NCBI GenBank assembly: GCA_903960515.1 | Contig: CAJCBL010000363.1 | Coordinates: forward strand, 1-37,780 | Length of the DNA stretch: 37,780 bases | Origin: an uncultured Verrucomicrobiota bacterium | GTDB lineage: Bacteria; Verrucomicrobiota; Verrucomicrobiia; Opitutales; Opitutaceae | Reading direction: 5' to 3' | Part shown: one piece after another, positions 8,701 to 16,430 of the stretch | Numbering within the stretch: the stretch's first letter is position 1 | Layout of the letters: the number at the start of each line of letters is the position of its first letter | Program-made: the position numbers and the translations under genes | Notes under the pieces: model-generated | Seen by the model: the letters and a program-made list of their open reading frames with translations, nothing else | What the model was told of the DNA's origin: nothing | The model's database searches: none

Positions 8701-9412
8701 ACACGGCATCGGTCTCGCCACGGTCCACTCCATTGTGAAAAAGCACCAGGGGCACATCACCGTAGCATCAACACTGGGCCAGGGCACCATCTTCAAAATC
8801 TGGTTGCCCGCCGCCGCCGCTGTAGCCGCTGTAGCCGCCCCGTCCACCGCTCAGCTTCCCACTGCCGGTCCCGCCGCAGCTCGGCCCCCGGCCACAACCC
8901 CAGCCCCCGCTGCGGCCCCAGCAGCTACTGCTGTCCCAGTTGCTGCTGCTGCCCCCGTAGCTTCCGCCGCCCTACCGCCCTCCAGCGCCGCTGCGCCTGC
9001 GGCGGTGCCTGCCCCGGCCATCCGGCAGCGCGGCCGCGCCCTGGTGCTCGACGACGAGGAATGCATCCGCCGTATGTCCAGCGCCATGCTCCAACGCCTC
9101 GGGCTCGAACCGGTGGCCGTGGCCGACGGCCACGACGCGCTGCGAGCCTACACTCAGGCGCGCCAAGAGGGTCGCCCCTTCGCCCTGGTGATCCTCGACC
9201 TCACCATCCCCGGAGGCCTCGGCGGCGAGGAGACCATGCGCGAACTGCTCAAGACCGACCCCGAGGTGCGCGCCATTGTCTCCAGCGGATACTCCAACAA
9301 CCCGGTGCTCTCCGACCACCGCCGCTACGGCTTCAAGGGCAAGGTATCCAAACCCTACCAGTTCGCCGACCTCGGCCTTGTGGTGGACCAACTCCTGCCA
9401 AAGTCGAATTAG
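5768..9412 (+). CDS. Membrane hybrid histidine kinase with about seven OB-like periplasmic repeats
   Basis: The ATG at 5768 is preceded by GAGG at 7-bp spacing and opens a clear signal peptide (MPALHPLIHLLARALPLAALI, cleavage near PARA-VPA), so I prefer it to the GTG at 5663. The product has 1214 residues. About residues 35-735 hold roughly seven repeats of about 95-105 residues. Each has a 'V-x-V-x-G-x-V' strand, a 'L-x-I-Q-D' strand and a 'PGQRI-x-V-x-G' turn, resembling OB-fold sensor modules. One transmembrane helix (about 740-760) precedes a coiled linker, the kinase core with phosphoacceptor H805 (GGIAHDFNN), an ATPase domain, a low-complexity Ala/Pro linker and a receiver domain with D1144. 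The kinase-receiver half is paralogous to the preceding gene. The ligand is unknown; tandem OB folds suggest binding of carbohydrate or another polymer outside the cytoplasm. Confidence 0.9.
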   Translation: MPALHPLIHLLARALPLAALIVIGSPAPARAVPAAAAPGAAAITSIIQYQELPTEAKQRPATFRFECDVTYYDSELNLLWVQDGESAAQIVPGPRPLPIQPGQRILVTGTHPPGSDLSFANASFQVVALASPAPLATENRLEQTSLLNNRLVTVEAIVDRLAPPSNGRQQYLLSVEGRPASAWLRLAPGQKAPDLTNTRVRFTGVYNSSREPNGGPASLSLMVSSAERLLVLSPLKTDPRFELPRTPIDRLNDCPPNTLVHLMGVSSGGTPGHSIQLRDSSGQIELLTAQTLAGAVGTPVEAIGYPRVSGSSWQLANAVYRPIARPDNQLVAPTSIPPLLLAAQVSALPASDATAAHPVRLTGVVTWSHPESPLLYIQDSTGGLCVRRPPNEAIPSQPGQRIEIHGSTAMGQFAPTVEASGIVGLGAAPLPSPKAVSLDHALTGAEEAERLELSGYVRAIRREGQWATLELATAAGDFTAKVATSEDLTRVADSVVRLTGVCSASANEQRQLQSVTLWLADPAAIEITEAAPADNFDRPLRDIASLGRYGSIQTYEHRIKVRGTVTHHTPGVSIQIIEAGAPLLVLSRDPAPLKQGDQIEAVGFLGRHGRRLALREAYVRKSGTAPLPSPLTMVSADQLRPAFVGRLVQLDGQLIATAAAGRKLRLTIQSESGLFEAYLRTAAPNNSAAPPWPTGSTLSLTGVYDLQYDAYGQPNLVQLHLQDAANVTLLQRPPWLDRGRILTLASVLALGILLVSLWGATLRQRVRRQTDQIRRQLERESLMEAELQRTSKLESLGLLAGGIAHDFNNLLTVVKGNLSLVGLDPGLQPDSAACLRDADKAISRSRDLTMQLLTFAKGGDPVRTAVALADIVQETTRFALHGSPVRAEFALAPDLWPAQVDKGQIGQVVQNIVINAAQALPQGGRIHIALTNETVPAGDLLLAAGRYLRLTLSDNGPGIAPEALPHIFDPYFTTKKTGHGIGLATVHSIVKKHQGHITVASTLGQGTIFKIWLPAAAAVAAVAAPSTAQLPTAGPAAARPPATTPAPAAAPAATAVPVAAAAPVASAALPPSSAAAPAAVPAPAIRQRGRALVLDDEECIRRMSSAMLQRLGLEPVAVADGHDALRAYTQARQEGRPFALVILDLTIPGGLGGEETMRELLKTDPEVRAIVSSGYSNNPVLSDHRRYGFKGKVSKPYQFADLGLVVDQLLPKSN

Positions 9413-9536
9413 ACCAACCGGGGCGTTCGTCGCGCCCCCGGCCTTGCCGCCTCCTGCTGCCGCCCCAGCCTTCCGCCCTCCTCGTTCCGCCCTCCTCCGT
9501 CCGCGTTCAGCCTCCAGCCCACGCCAGCCCCAGTCC

Positions 9537-10385
9537 ATGAGCACGCAGCACGCGGCCCCCCGTTTCGACGTCTTCCTCTCCCACAACAGCAAGGACAAGG
9601 CGGGCGTGCGGGAACTTCGCGACCAACTCACCGCCCACGGCCTCTGCGTCTGGCACGATGAGGACGAACTGCGCACCGGCATCCCCTTGCAACAGTTTCT
9701 GGAGGCCGGTATCCACGCCTCGTACAGCGTGGTGGTCGTCGTCGGCCGCGATGGACTTGGACCTTGGGTCGACGAGGAGATGCGCGCCGCCCTCACCTTG
9801 GCGGCAAAAGACAGGCGCGCGATCATCCCCGTGCTGTTGCCCGGCTCCGCCCAACCCGAACTGCCATTGTTCCTGAGGAACCGCACTTGGGTGGACCTCG
9901 GCGCCGGCGTGGCCGACGAAGCCAACATCAGCCGGTTGATCTGGAGCATCACCGGCAGGAAAACCGGCTGCAGGCCGCGCGCCAAGCACTCGTGCGCCTC
10001 TCTGGCCTCGCCCGAATCCCCGCCCCTGCAACGCGAAGCCCCGGCGCCCTTCCCTCCCCTCGCCCTTGAGACCATCCTCCCCGGCAACTGGCAGATCCGT
10101 ATCCAGACTCCTTTCGCCCAGGGCAACATGCAACTGGTGCTCACCACCGAGGGCAGTTTCCACGGCGAGTTGATCGGCCCGAGGGGCGCCAGTGTCGTGG
10201 AAGGCCAATGGCAGGCCATCAACCCCGCCCGGAAGATCGAGTTGCAGGGCCGCCAGTCGGCCGGCTTCCGTATCCTGCCCTACTACGCGTTGGTGGAGGT
10301 CACTTTCTTCGATGCCCAGCAAATCGTGGGCATCACAGCGGCCGGCGAACAGGTGACCTGGCACAAGCTCACCCCGGCTGCATAA
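9537..10385 (+). CDS. TIR-domain protein with beta-rich C-terminal domain
   Basis: A 282-residue protein. Residues 9-145 form a TIR domain of the TIR_2 type: RFDVFLSHNSKDK at the first strand, LRTGIPLQQFLEAGI in the BB-loop region, and SYSVVVVVGRDGLGPWVDEE, where W77 and E81 match the W-x-x-x-E catalytic pattern of NAD-cleaving TIR enzymes. After a linker rich in Pro and Ser, residues about 185-280 form a beta-rich module (GNWQIRIQTP, GNMQLVLTTEGSFHGEL, VTWHKL) that I do not recognise by name. The start at 9537 is chosen because the homologous region begins right after it; the leader is pyrimidine-rich with no Shine-Dalgarno. Bacterial TIR proteins commonly act in anti-phage defence by depleting NAD+, but no partner defence gene is adjacent, so that role is inference. 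Confidence 0.85.
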   Translation: MSTQHAAPRFDVFLSHNSKDKAGVRELRDQLTAHGLCVWHDEDELRTGIPLQQFLEAGIHASYSVVVVVGRDGLGPWVDEEMRAALTLAAKDRRAIIPVLLPGSAQPELPLFLRNRTWVDLGAGVADEANISRLIWSITGRKTGCRPRAKHSCASLASPESPPLQREAPAPFPPLALETILPGNWQIRIQTPFAQGNMQLVLTTEGSFHGELIGPRGASVVEGQWQAINPARKIELQGRQSAGFRILPYYALVEVTFFDAQQIVGITAAGEQVTWHKLTPAA

Positions 10386-10528
10386 ACCGTAGCCTCCAGG
10401 TCGGGCACCCAAAGGAGCGCGACGTGAACCGATCACCGAGACTGCCAGGCTACGCAATCTCGCCGGGGGGCAGCGCCTGTAGTTTGGCTCTGGCCACGCC
10501 CCCCCCCCTCCGCCCGCCGCATCACGGC

Positions 10529-11173
10529 TCAGCCTTGGGGAGCCGCCGAATCCGTCTGCGCCTTCACCGCCGCTGGCGACTTCGGGGCAGCTGGCAATTT
10601 CGCTGCCGGTGGCGATGCCTTCGCCTTCGTCGCCGCTCGGGCGCCAGGCTGGGCGGGCGCCGCTTCGACCTTCTTCTTGGGTACGCCCACAAGCACGCCG
10701 AGCTGCTCCTGCACCTTCATGAAAAACTCCGGGGTGAGCTCGCCCACCGGCACCTCATAGAGCTGCTTGGTCTTGGTGTGCTCATAGATGCGACGGGCGC
10801 GGTCGGCAGTGAGCCCCTTGAGTCGCAGCAGCTTCTTGCGCTCCAGCATCAGCGTCAGGAACTGGATCAAAGGCGTATTGGCCTCAATGATTTCGGCGGA
10901 CGGGTCGCACAGCGTGGTGAACAGGCTCTCGGCCCCGAGCTTTAGGGTGCGCTCGGGATTGTCGTCCCTCGAACGCGGCTTGAACACGTGCACCCAGCGG
11001 CAAATGGTGCGGTCGGGCAGCGCAAACTCCGCCTCGGCCGAGGCCAGCAGGTCCCAGCGGCCCACCTGCCCGTCCGCCCCGTACCCAAGGAAGCAGACCA
11101 CCCGGTCGCCATCCTGGAAGGGTGCGGCGGTGACCGCGCACTGAGTGGCGCTGGGTTGCAGAATCAGATCCAT
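10529..11173 (-). CDS. Conserved unknown protein with Lys/Ala/Pro-rich tail
   Basis: A 214-residue protein with no signal peptide. Residues 1-80 hold short beta-type segments with regularly placed cysteines (TQCAVTAAPFQDGDRVVCFLGY ends at C27; ICRWVHVFKP further on), a pattern that could form a small metal-binding or beta-barrel unit. Residues about 85-150 are helical (TPLIQFLTLMLERKKLLRLKGL). The tail from about 160 is low-complexity Lys/Ala/Pro and resembles disordered nucleic-acid-binding tails. I do not recognise a family. It is divergent from the phosphatase gene with only 50 bp between start codons, so their promoters overlap and they may be co-regulated. Confidence 0.75.
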   Translation of the reverse strand: MDLILQPSATQCAVTAAPFQDGDRVVCFLGYGADGQVGRWDLLASAEAEFALPDRTICRWVHVFKPRSRDDNPERTLKLGAESLFTTLCDPSAEIIEANTPLIQFLTLMLERKKLLRLKGLTADRARRIYEHTKTKQLYEVPVGELTPEFFMKVQEQLGVLVGVPKKKVEAAPAQPGARAATKAKASPPAAKLPAAPKSPAAVKAQTDSAAPQG

Positions 11174-11223
11174 GGAAAGTTGTTTACTTCGCCCCGGGTG
11201 CGAAGCTAGCTCAAATCCCTGTT

Positions 11224-11892
11224 TTGAGCACCGGACGCCTCATCGCCATCGGGGATATTCACGGTTGCGCCGTCGAATTCGCCGAACTCCTCGCCAAGCT
11301 GCAACTGCAGCCCGCCGACCGCTTGGTCCTGCTGGGCGACCTCATCAACCGAGGCCCTGCCCCCTGCCTGGTCCTCGACCTCGCCCGGGCCAACCGAGCC
11401 CTGTGCCTGCTGGGCAACCACGAGCTGCGACTGCTACGTTTCCACCGCAGCGGCGACGCCAGCCTGCTGCGCGACGACGACCGCGCCACCGCCGCCGCCC
11501 TACGCCCGGCCGACTGGGCGCTGCTCGCCGCGATGCCGCTCACCCATTTCGACGAAGCGCTCAACACCGTATTCGTTCACGGCGGCTTTCAGCCCGGCAC
11601 GCCCTGGCAGCGCCAGCCCGCAGAGGTCGTCACCCGCATCCAAGTCATCGATCCACAAGGGCGGCCCTGCAAACGCACCGAGAGCCCCGGATCCCCCATC
11701 TGGGCCGACTTCTGGAGCGGCCCGCCCTTCGTGGTCTACGGGCACACCTCGCGCCCCACCGTGCACAAACTCAAGTGGTCGCTCTGCCTCGACACCGCCT
11801 GCGTCGCTGGCGGCCACCTCTCCGCCTACATCCTCCCCGAGCGCCGCCTGGTGCAGGTGAAGGCCCGCCGCCGCTATTGGCCTCAGCCGTGA
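11224..11892 (+). CDS. PPP-family metallophosphoesterase (serine/threonine phosphatase-like)
   Basis: 222 residues with the full set of PPP-family metal motifs in order: GDIHG near the N-terminus, GDLINRG, GNHE, a histidine in VFVHGGF and a later YGHTS. These ligands hold two metal ions that hydrolyse phosphoesters. Bacterial members include protein serine/threonine phosphatases and symmetrical diadenosine tetraphosphatases; sequence alone does not separate them. The start codon is TTG at 11224: the domain begins at residue 5, and no ATG occurs in frame before residue 100. The gene is cytoplasmic and divergent from the unknown gene at 10529-11173. Confidence 0.88.
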   Translation: MSTGRLIAIGDIHGCAVEFAELLAKLQLQPADRLVLLGDLINRGPAPCLVLDLARANRALCLLGNHELRLLRFHRSGDASLLRDDDRATAAALRPADWALLAAMPLTHFDEALNTVFVHGGFQPGTPWQRQPAEVVTRIQVIDPQGRPCKRTESPGSPIWADFWSGPPFVVYGHTSRPTVHKLKWSLCLDTACVAGGHLSAYILPERRLVQVKARRRYWPQP

Positions 11893-12081
11893 CCGCCAAG
11901 ATGCAGGCCGCAGCGAGCACGAAGGGCGGAATACGAAAACAAGGGACAGGTTTGTACAGTCTCACCTGCCGGTCCGCCGTCGATCGGATGCGCGCGTCGA
12001 TTGGAGGTGGGAAATACCTTTCCCTCCTCGCGGCACTCGGTGTCCTCTTGCAGTCCGCCGTGACCAACTTTCGAATCTAGC

Positions 12082-12648
12082 ATGACCTCCGACTCCTCCT
12101 CCCCTCTCGCCCGCGCACTGCTGCTCGTGGTCGACCTACAGCAACCCTTCCTCGCCGCCGTGCCCGGCGCCGACGCCCTTCTGCGCCGCACCTCGCTGGC
12201 CATCGCCGCCGCCCGCGGCCTGGGCCTGCCGGTAGTGTTCACCGAACAAGTACCGGCAAAGCTCGGCTCCACCCGCCCCGAACTGCTCGCCCTCGCCGAC
12301 CAGCCGCCAACCGTCTTCGCCAAGGACGGCTTCTCCGCCCTCGACTCCGAATCACTGTCGGCCCTGCTCGCCGAGGGCGAGATCGAGCACGTGCTCATCG
12401 CCGGCATCGAGACCCCCATCTGCATCTACCAGACCGCTCTGGACGCGCTCGGCTCGGAGCGCCAGGTCACGCTGCTCAGCGACTGTCTCGGCGGCCGCCG
12501 CCCCGACGACTGCGCCACCGCGCTGCGCTACCTTGAGCGCCTGGGTTGCCACACCTTGCCCACCGAGACTGTCTTCTACAGTATCCTCAAGACCACCAAG
12601 CATCCGTTCTTCCGTGACTTCACCAAGCTGGTGAAACAGTACGCCTGA
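12082..12648 (+). CDS. Isochorismatase-like cysteine hydrolase
   Basis: A 188-residue single-domain hydrolase. The catalytic triad of the isochorismatase-like fold is present: D18 in LLVVDLQQPF, K81 in VFAKDGFSAL, and C114 in GIETPICIYQTALDAL. The family includes nicotinamidases, isochorismatases and YcaC-like enzymes. The lack of the nicotinamidase metal-site pattern (D-x-H-x-x-H) argues against nicotinamidase, so the substrate stays open. Probably cytoplasmic. A 189-bp spacer separates it from the phosphatase; a YhaM-like nuclease follows 73 bp later. Confidence 0.9.
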   Translation: MTSDSSSPLARALLLVVDLQQPFLAAVPGADALLRRTSLAIAAARGLGLPVVFTEQVPAKLGSTRPELLALADQPPTVFAKDGFSALDSESLSALLAEGEIEHVLIAGIETPICIYQTALDALGSERQVTLLSDCLGGRRPDDCATALRYLERLGCHTLPTETVFYSILKTTKHPFFRDFTKLVKQYA

Positions 12649-12680
12649 GCGCCCGCCGGGCACAGTGCCGCCGCAGCCGA

Positions 12681-12715
12681 CCTTCAGCCTTCAGCATTCC
12701 GCCTTCAGCCTTCCC
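12681..12715 (+). repeat. Pyrimidine-rich CAGCCTTC-type repeat in leader
   Basis: The leader of the next gene is built from near-identical units of the form TTCAGCC/TTCCGCC. A similar block lies on the opposite strand at 30637-30671, and a looser one at about 9467-9520. It is immediately followed by the ATG at 12722, leaving no room for a Shine-Dalgarno. Confidence 0.55.
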
Positions 12716-12721
12716 TTTCCC

Positions 12722-13711
12722 ATGCCCGACCTGCCCCTGCTCACCGTACAAGCCCTCCGCAGCCTCACCCGCGCCGGCAATCCCCCCTTCGGCGGCATCT
12801 ACGTGCTGCGCAAGATCTCCCAGCGCACCGCCAAGAACGAAAACGTCTTTCTCGTCGTCGAGTTCGGCGACCGTACCGGTTCCTTCGGCACCACGATCTT
12901 TGGCGACAGCGCCGCCTTCGCCGCCGTGAAGTCCTTGGCTGAGGGCTCAGTGGTGCGCGTCGAGGGCAAGCTCGACTATTTCCAGGAACGCCTCTCCCCC
13001 AAGCTCCAGCGTATCGAGCCCGTAAATCCCGAGGAGATCGCCGCCAACCCCGCCCTTCTCGACTCCTTGGTCGAGTCCGCCCCCGAGGAAAGCAACGCCC
13101 TGTGGGCCGACTTCCAGTCCCACATCGCCGCACTCCAGCAGCCCGAACTGCGCGCCACCGTGCAGGCTGTATTCGAGGAGATCGGCGAAGTTTTCCGCAC
13201 CTCCGCCGCAGCCGTGGCCATGCACCACGCCTACCGCAACGGCCTGCTCGAGCACACCACCCACATGGCCCGCGCCTGCCGCGCCCTGCTCCCGCTGTAT
13301 CCCGAGGTCCACGCCGACCTCGCCCTCGCCGGCATCCTGCTGCACGACATCGGCAAGACCATCGAGTACGAATCCGGCCTTACCGTACGCAAGAGCCGCC
13401 GCGGCCTGCTCCAGGGCCATGTGGTGCTCGGCTACCAACTCGCCCGCAAACACGGCCTCAAGAACAAGCTGCCCGCCGACCTGCTGGAGCGCCTCGAGCA
13501 CATCATCCTCAGCCACCAAGGCGAACTTGAGTGGGGTGCCGCCGTGATGGCCGCCACCCCCGAAGCCGTCTTCGTGTCGATGGTGGACAACCTCGACGCC
13601 AAGATGGGCATGGTCCAGCGAGCGCTGCGCAATGCCGGCGAGACCGACGAATTTTCCGAATACCTACCCGGACTGAAGGCGCCCGTGCTCGTTCGCCCGC
13701 CCCTCGCCTAG
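12722..13711 (+). CDS. YhaM-like 3'-5' exoribonuclease (OB + HD domains)
   Basis: 329 residues. The N-terminal part (about 1-100) is an OB fold seen in FGGIYVLRKISQRTAKNENVF and VVRVEGKLDYFQERL. The C-terminal part (about 150-315) is an HD-domain nuclease with MHHAYRNGLLEHTTHM, the HD signature ILLHDIGKTIEY and a later HIILSHQGELEWG. This OB+HD order is that of the YhaM/CBF1 family, which degrades RNA and single-stranded DNA from the 3' end. The start at 12722 gives the expected N-terminus; the upstream in-frame codons translate the pyrimidine repeat and are not plausible protein. Confidence 0.88.
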   Translation: MPDLPLLTVQALRSLTRAGNPPFGGIYVLRKISQRTAKNENVFLVVEFGDRTGSFGTTIFGDSAAFAAVKSLAEGSVVRVEGKLDYFQERLSPKLQRIEPVNPEEIAANPALLDSLVESAPEESNALWADFQSHIAALQQPELRATVQAVFEEIGEVFRTSAAAVAMHHAYRNGLLEHTTHMARACRALLPLYPEVHADLALAGILLHDIGKTIEYESGLTVRKSRRGLLQGHVVLGYQLARKHGLKNKLPADLLERLEHIILSHQGELEWGAAVMAATPEAVFVSMVDNLDAKMGMVQRALRNAGETDEFSEYLPGLKAPVLVRPPLA

Positions 13712-13889
13712 CCGCCAAAGGAGCCGCGTGGCGCCGAGCGGCTTCTACTCCTGCTCGCTGGCGGCGTCCTGCTCGTTCGCGTATCGCTAGTGCACTTTCG
13801 GGGTTGCCCGATGCGAGGAATTTTCGGATATCCTCCATCGGCAACTTCCAGCGTTCGTCGCTCCCGCCTGCGTACTCTCGCCAACTCGC

Positions 13890-15032
13890 ATGCTCCCGAT
13901 CTCATTCCATCCCGCCCTCAGCAGCCCTGCGTCTGCCCAAAGCGTGTCGGAGCGCATCGCCGCCGTGCGCTTCCCGCTGATCTGCGGGGTTGTGCTGCTC
14001 CACGGAACCTTCGAGAACGCGACGCTGAACGCCGCACACCCCGCCTCCGGCCACTGGTTGAACTGGTTGCTCCTCTGGGCCGGCGACCTGGTTCCGCGAG
14101 GGGCGGTCCCCCTGCTGACAGCGATTTCCGGATATCTCTTCTTCCACGATTTCGACGGACGCCGAAGCAGCCACCTGAGAAAACTGCGTGAGCGCACCCG
14201 CACCCTTGCCCTGCCCTATCTGCTCTGGAACCTCAGCACCCTCACGTTCTTCCTCGTAGGCCTCGCCCTGCCGGCAACCGCCGCATTCTTCGGCGGGCAT
14301 GGTGCCGCCATCGCGCAGGACAGCGCAGGGGACCACATAGCCTGGCTTTTCGGAGCACACGGAAACCCGCCCGCCTTCCAGTTCTGGTTCATCCGCAACC
14401 TGATTGTCGCCGCTGTCCTGGCACCGCTGATCCACCGGGCGTTGGAAACTGCGGGGCTCGCCTTGTGCGTGGGGCTAACACTGCTGTGGCTGACCGGCTG
14501 GGATCCCATCGCCAACTGGCACATGCTCTACACTCTGGTCTTCTTCACCTGGGGGGCCTGGTTGCAACTCCGCCGCTTCGACCTCACCGCCGGGGATCGC
14601 TACTTGGGCCCGGTCCTGGCGCTTTTCATCCCCCTGACCATCGCGACCCTCTACATCTACGGAGGCAAGCCAGTAGAGCCCCACGGTGGCATTGTGAGTG
14701 TCGTGCGCCTGGTAGGCTGTGTCGCGATCTGGCTGCTGTGCGGCTGGTTCCAACACCGTGCGCCCACCTGCGTGCGCAAACTGGTGTCTTTTGCGCCCTA
14801 CGCGTTCTTCCTTTTCGCCGCCCATGAGCCTCTCCTGCGTATCCTCGTGCGGGTGGCAAACTCGACAGTGCGTTCGGACTGGCTGCTGCGCTCCGGGGCA
14901 CTCGGCCTGCTCGCCTCGGCGGCTGTGATCGGCGCCCTCACCCTTGCCGCCGCGCTGCTCCAGCGGCACGCCCGCCCAGTCTACTCACTGTTCGCAGGCC
15001 AGTCCCCGAACGCACGCCGCCCGCACGCTTGA
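13890..15032 (+). CDS. Acyltransferase-3 family integral membrane protein
   Basis: 380 residues with about ten hydrophobic segments. Family landmarks are the early arginine and histidine (ERIAAVRFPLICGVVLLHG), the segment PLLTAISGYLFF, and FWFIRNLIVAAVL, matching the acyltransferase 3 (PF01757) pattern of membrane enzymes that O-acetylate or O-acylate surface polysaccharides, lipids or peptidoglycan. The acceptor cannot be told from sequence, and no polysaccharide genes adjoin it. It stands alone, preceded by 178 bp with no evident gene. Confidence 0.87.
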   Translation: MLPISFHPALSSPASAQSVSERIAAVRFPLICGVVLLHGTFENATLNAAHPASGHWLNWLLLWAGDLVPRGAVPLLTAISGYLFFHDFDGRRSSHLRKLRERTRTLALPYLLWNLSTLTFFLVGLALPATAAFFGGHGAAIAQDSAGDHIAWLFGAHGNPPAFQFWFIRNLIVAAVLAPLIHRALETAGLALCVGLTLLWLTGWDPIANWHMLYTLVFFTWGAWLQLRRFDLTAGDRYLGPVLALFIPLTIATLYIYGGKPVEPHGGIVSVVRLVGCVAIWLLCGWFQHRAPTCVRKLVSFAPYAFFLFAAHEPLLRILVRVANSTVRSDWLLRSGALGLLASAAVIGALTLAAALLQRHARPVYSLFAGQSPNARRPHA

Positions 15033-15309
15033 GGCTTCGCGCCTCACGCCGGCGCCGTCGCCGCATGGAGAGGTCCCCAGCGAACAGCCTGCGCACGCGC
15101 GGCGAAGTCTGCCTGCCATAAGCAGTCCCCGCAGCGCGAAGGCGCACGGGGTTGCCGGGTAAACCCGGCCTCGGTTTGAGTAACGGATGATTTGGGACAC
15201 GCTTGCGTAGAAATGCCCCGGGCCAAACAGAGCAATCCGCTCGGCCGGGGATCAAGCAAACCAAGACATCCGAGAACGTGGGGCTGGCACCCCAAACAGA
15301 AGGACACCT

Positions 15310-15513
15310 ATGAATACCATCGACCAGGAACTGGAAGTCTATGTGAGCCCATCAGGATACGTTTGCATCGCCCGGCGCGACATGAACGAGGATTGCTCCG
15401 TGGCAATTCCCCCGGAGGAGGTCGGCCGGCTCATCGACTGGCTGAAAGAGAAGCAAACCGAGGCCCTCGCTCGCCGGAGTGTGGCACCCGTAAGCACCTA
15501 CGGCGCCGATTAG
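15310..15513 (+). CDS. Small hypothetical protein (67 aa)
   Basis: An acidic 67-residue ORF with a good AGAAGGA ribosome site (15298-15304) five bases before its ATG. It has strands (LEVYVSPSGYVCIARRD) followed by a short helix (EEVGRLIDWLKEKQTEAL), a compact alpha/beta make-up. No family recognised. A small inverted repeat (GGGGCTGGCACCCC, 15280-15293) lies immediately upstream of the ribosome site and could affect initiation. The ribosome site and the normal amino acid mix make a real gene likely. Confidence 0.65.
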   Translation: MNTIDQELEVYVSPSGYVCIARRDMNEDCSVAIPPEEVGRLIDWLKEKQTEALARRSVAPVSTYGAD

Positions 15514-15650
15514 GGCTCTATCCTTGGCTGGCCAATACCACGGCGGCTGGCCCCCCGTCACCTGCATCCGGCGTTGGGCTTCGTGGAATTCCCCCAAAAT
15601 ACCCCGGCGTCACCGCCGCTTGGCGCCATGAGGCCCCAGAAGCCTAGTCT

Positions 15651-15678
15651 TTCCGCCCCCTCTTTCGAGGGGGCGGAA
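15651..15678. terminator. Perfect 12-bp GC-rich hairpin between convergent genes
   Basis: TTCCGCCCCCTC pairs perfectly with GAGGGGGCGGAA across a TTTC loop. It lies between the small ORF (plus strand) and ridA (minus strand), where a bidirectional terminator would be expected. There is no clear T-run on either side, so it may work as an RNA-end stabiliser instead. Confidence 0.6.
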
Positions 15679-15748
15679 CTGTAATAGCGGAGGCCCAATC
15701 CCTCCCCTCGCCCTGCCCTGGTCCGGCCGCCCCGGATCACATCCCGGC

Positions 15749-16210
15749 CTACCCCTTCAGCTCCACGACCACCTGGATTTCCACGGTGCAGTTGCGCGGC
15801 AGGCCGGCCACCGCCACGGCGGCTCGGGCATGCTTGCCGGCCTCCCCAAAAAGCTTCACGAAGAGATCGGAGGCGCCGTTGACCACAGCCGGGCTATCCG
15901 GAAAACCGGACACGGCGTTCACATAGCCGCCTACATAAACAAAACGCGCCACCGCATCCAGACTACCGGCAGCCGCCTTGATGTTGGCCAGCGTGTTGAG
16001 CGCGCAGACTTTCGCCGCCTCATACCCGCTGGCCACCGTCTGCTCGCCGCCCACCTGGCCTACGTGGGTGAGTTGGCCGTCGATCGCGCAGATCGTGCCG
16101 GCCAGGTACAAAAGATTGCCTGTGCGCACGGAGGGCAGGTAGTTGCCGGCCGCTACAGGCGCGGCGGGCAGCTTGAGGCCGAGGTCGGAGAGAGTGGTTT
16201 CGATGCTCAT
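15749..16210 (-). CDS. RidA/YjgF-family protein
   Basis: 153 residues from the ATG at 16210 (an in-frame extension to 16390 exists but lacks family similarity). RidA proteins are small trimeric enzymes that deaminate reactive enamine/imine intermediates made by PLP enzymes. Matching parts are GNYLPSVRTGNLLYLAGTI near the N-terminus, ALNTLANIKAAAGSLD in the central helix, and GLPRNCTVEIQVVVELKG at the end, where the arginine before the final strand corresponds to the ligand-binding arginine. The length fits the longer (about 150-residue) subgroup. It stands alone, facing the small ORF. Confidence 0.92.
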   Translation of the reverse strand: MSIETTLSDLGLKLPAAPVAAGNYLPSVRTGNLLYLAGTICAIDGQLTHVGQVGGEQTVASGYEAAKVCALNTLANIKAAAGSLDAVARFVYVGGYVNAVSGFPDSPAVVNGASDLFVKLFGEAGKHARAAVAVAGLPRNCTVEIQVVVELKG

Positions 16211-16430
16211 AAGAGTATTGCACGGCGCAGCGCACCCCCGTCGGCCGGCGACCACGTGGGCCGGCACCAACGAGACCGCGGGCGACATAAGTATGCGCAA
16301 ATGTCTGCCCGCCCCAGCCCGCTTTGCCCAGCCGCAAGTGCAGCGGCCGCTGCCGGCCGGCTCAACTGAAAGCGAAGTTTCCTCGCGCACCCCGCGCTAC
16401 CGTGTTCGGACTCCGTGACGGCTTGATGCA

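Noticed and set aside
16211-16390. N-terminal extension of ridA
   Set aside because: The extra 60 residues are Arg/Gly/Ala-rich and absent from the family; the ATG at 16210 gives the expected start.
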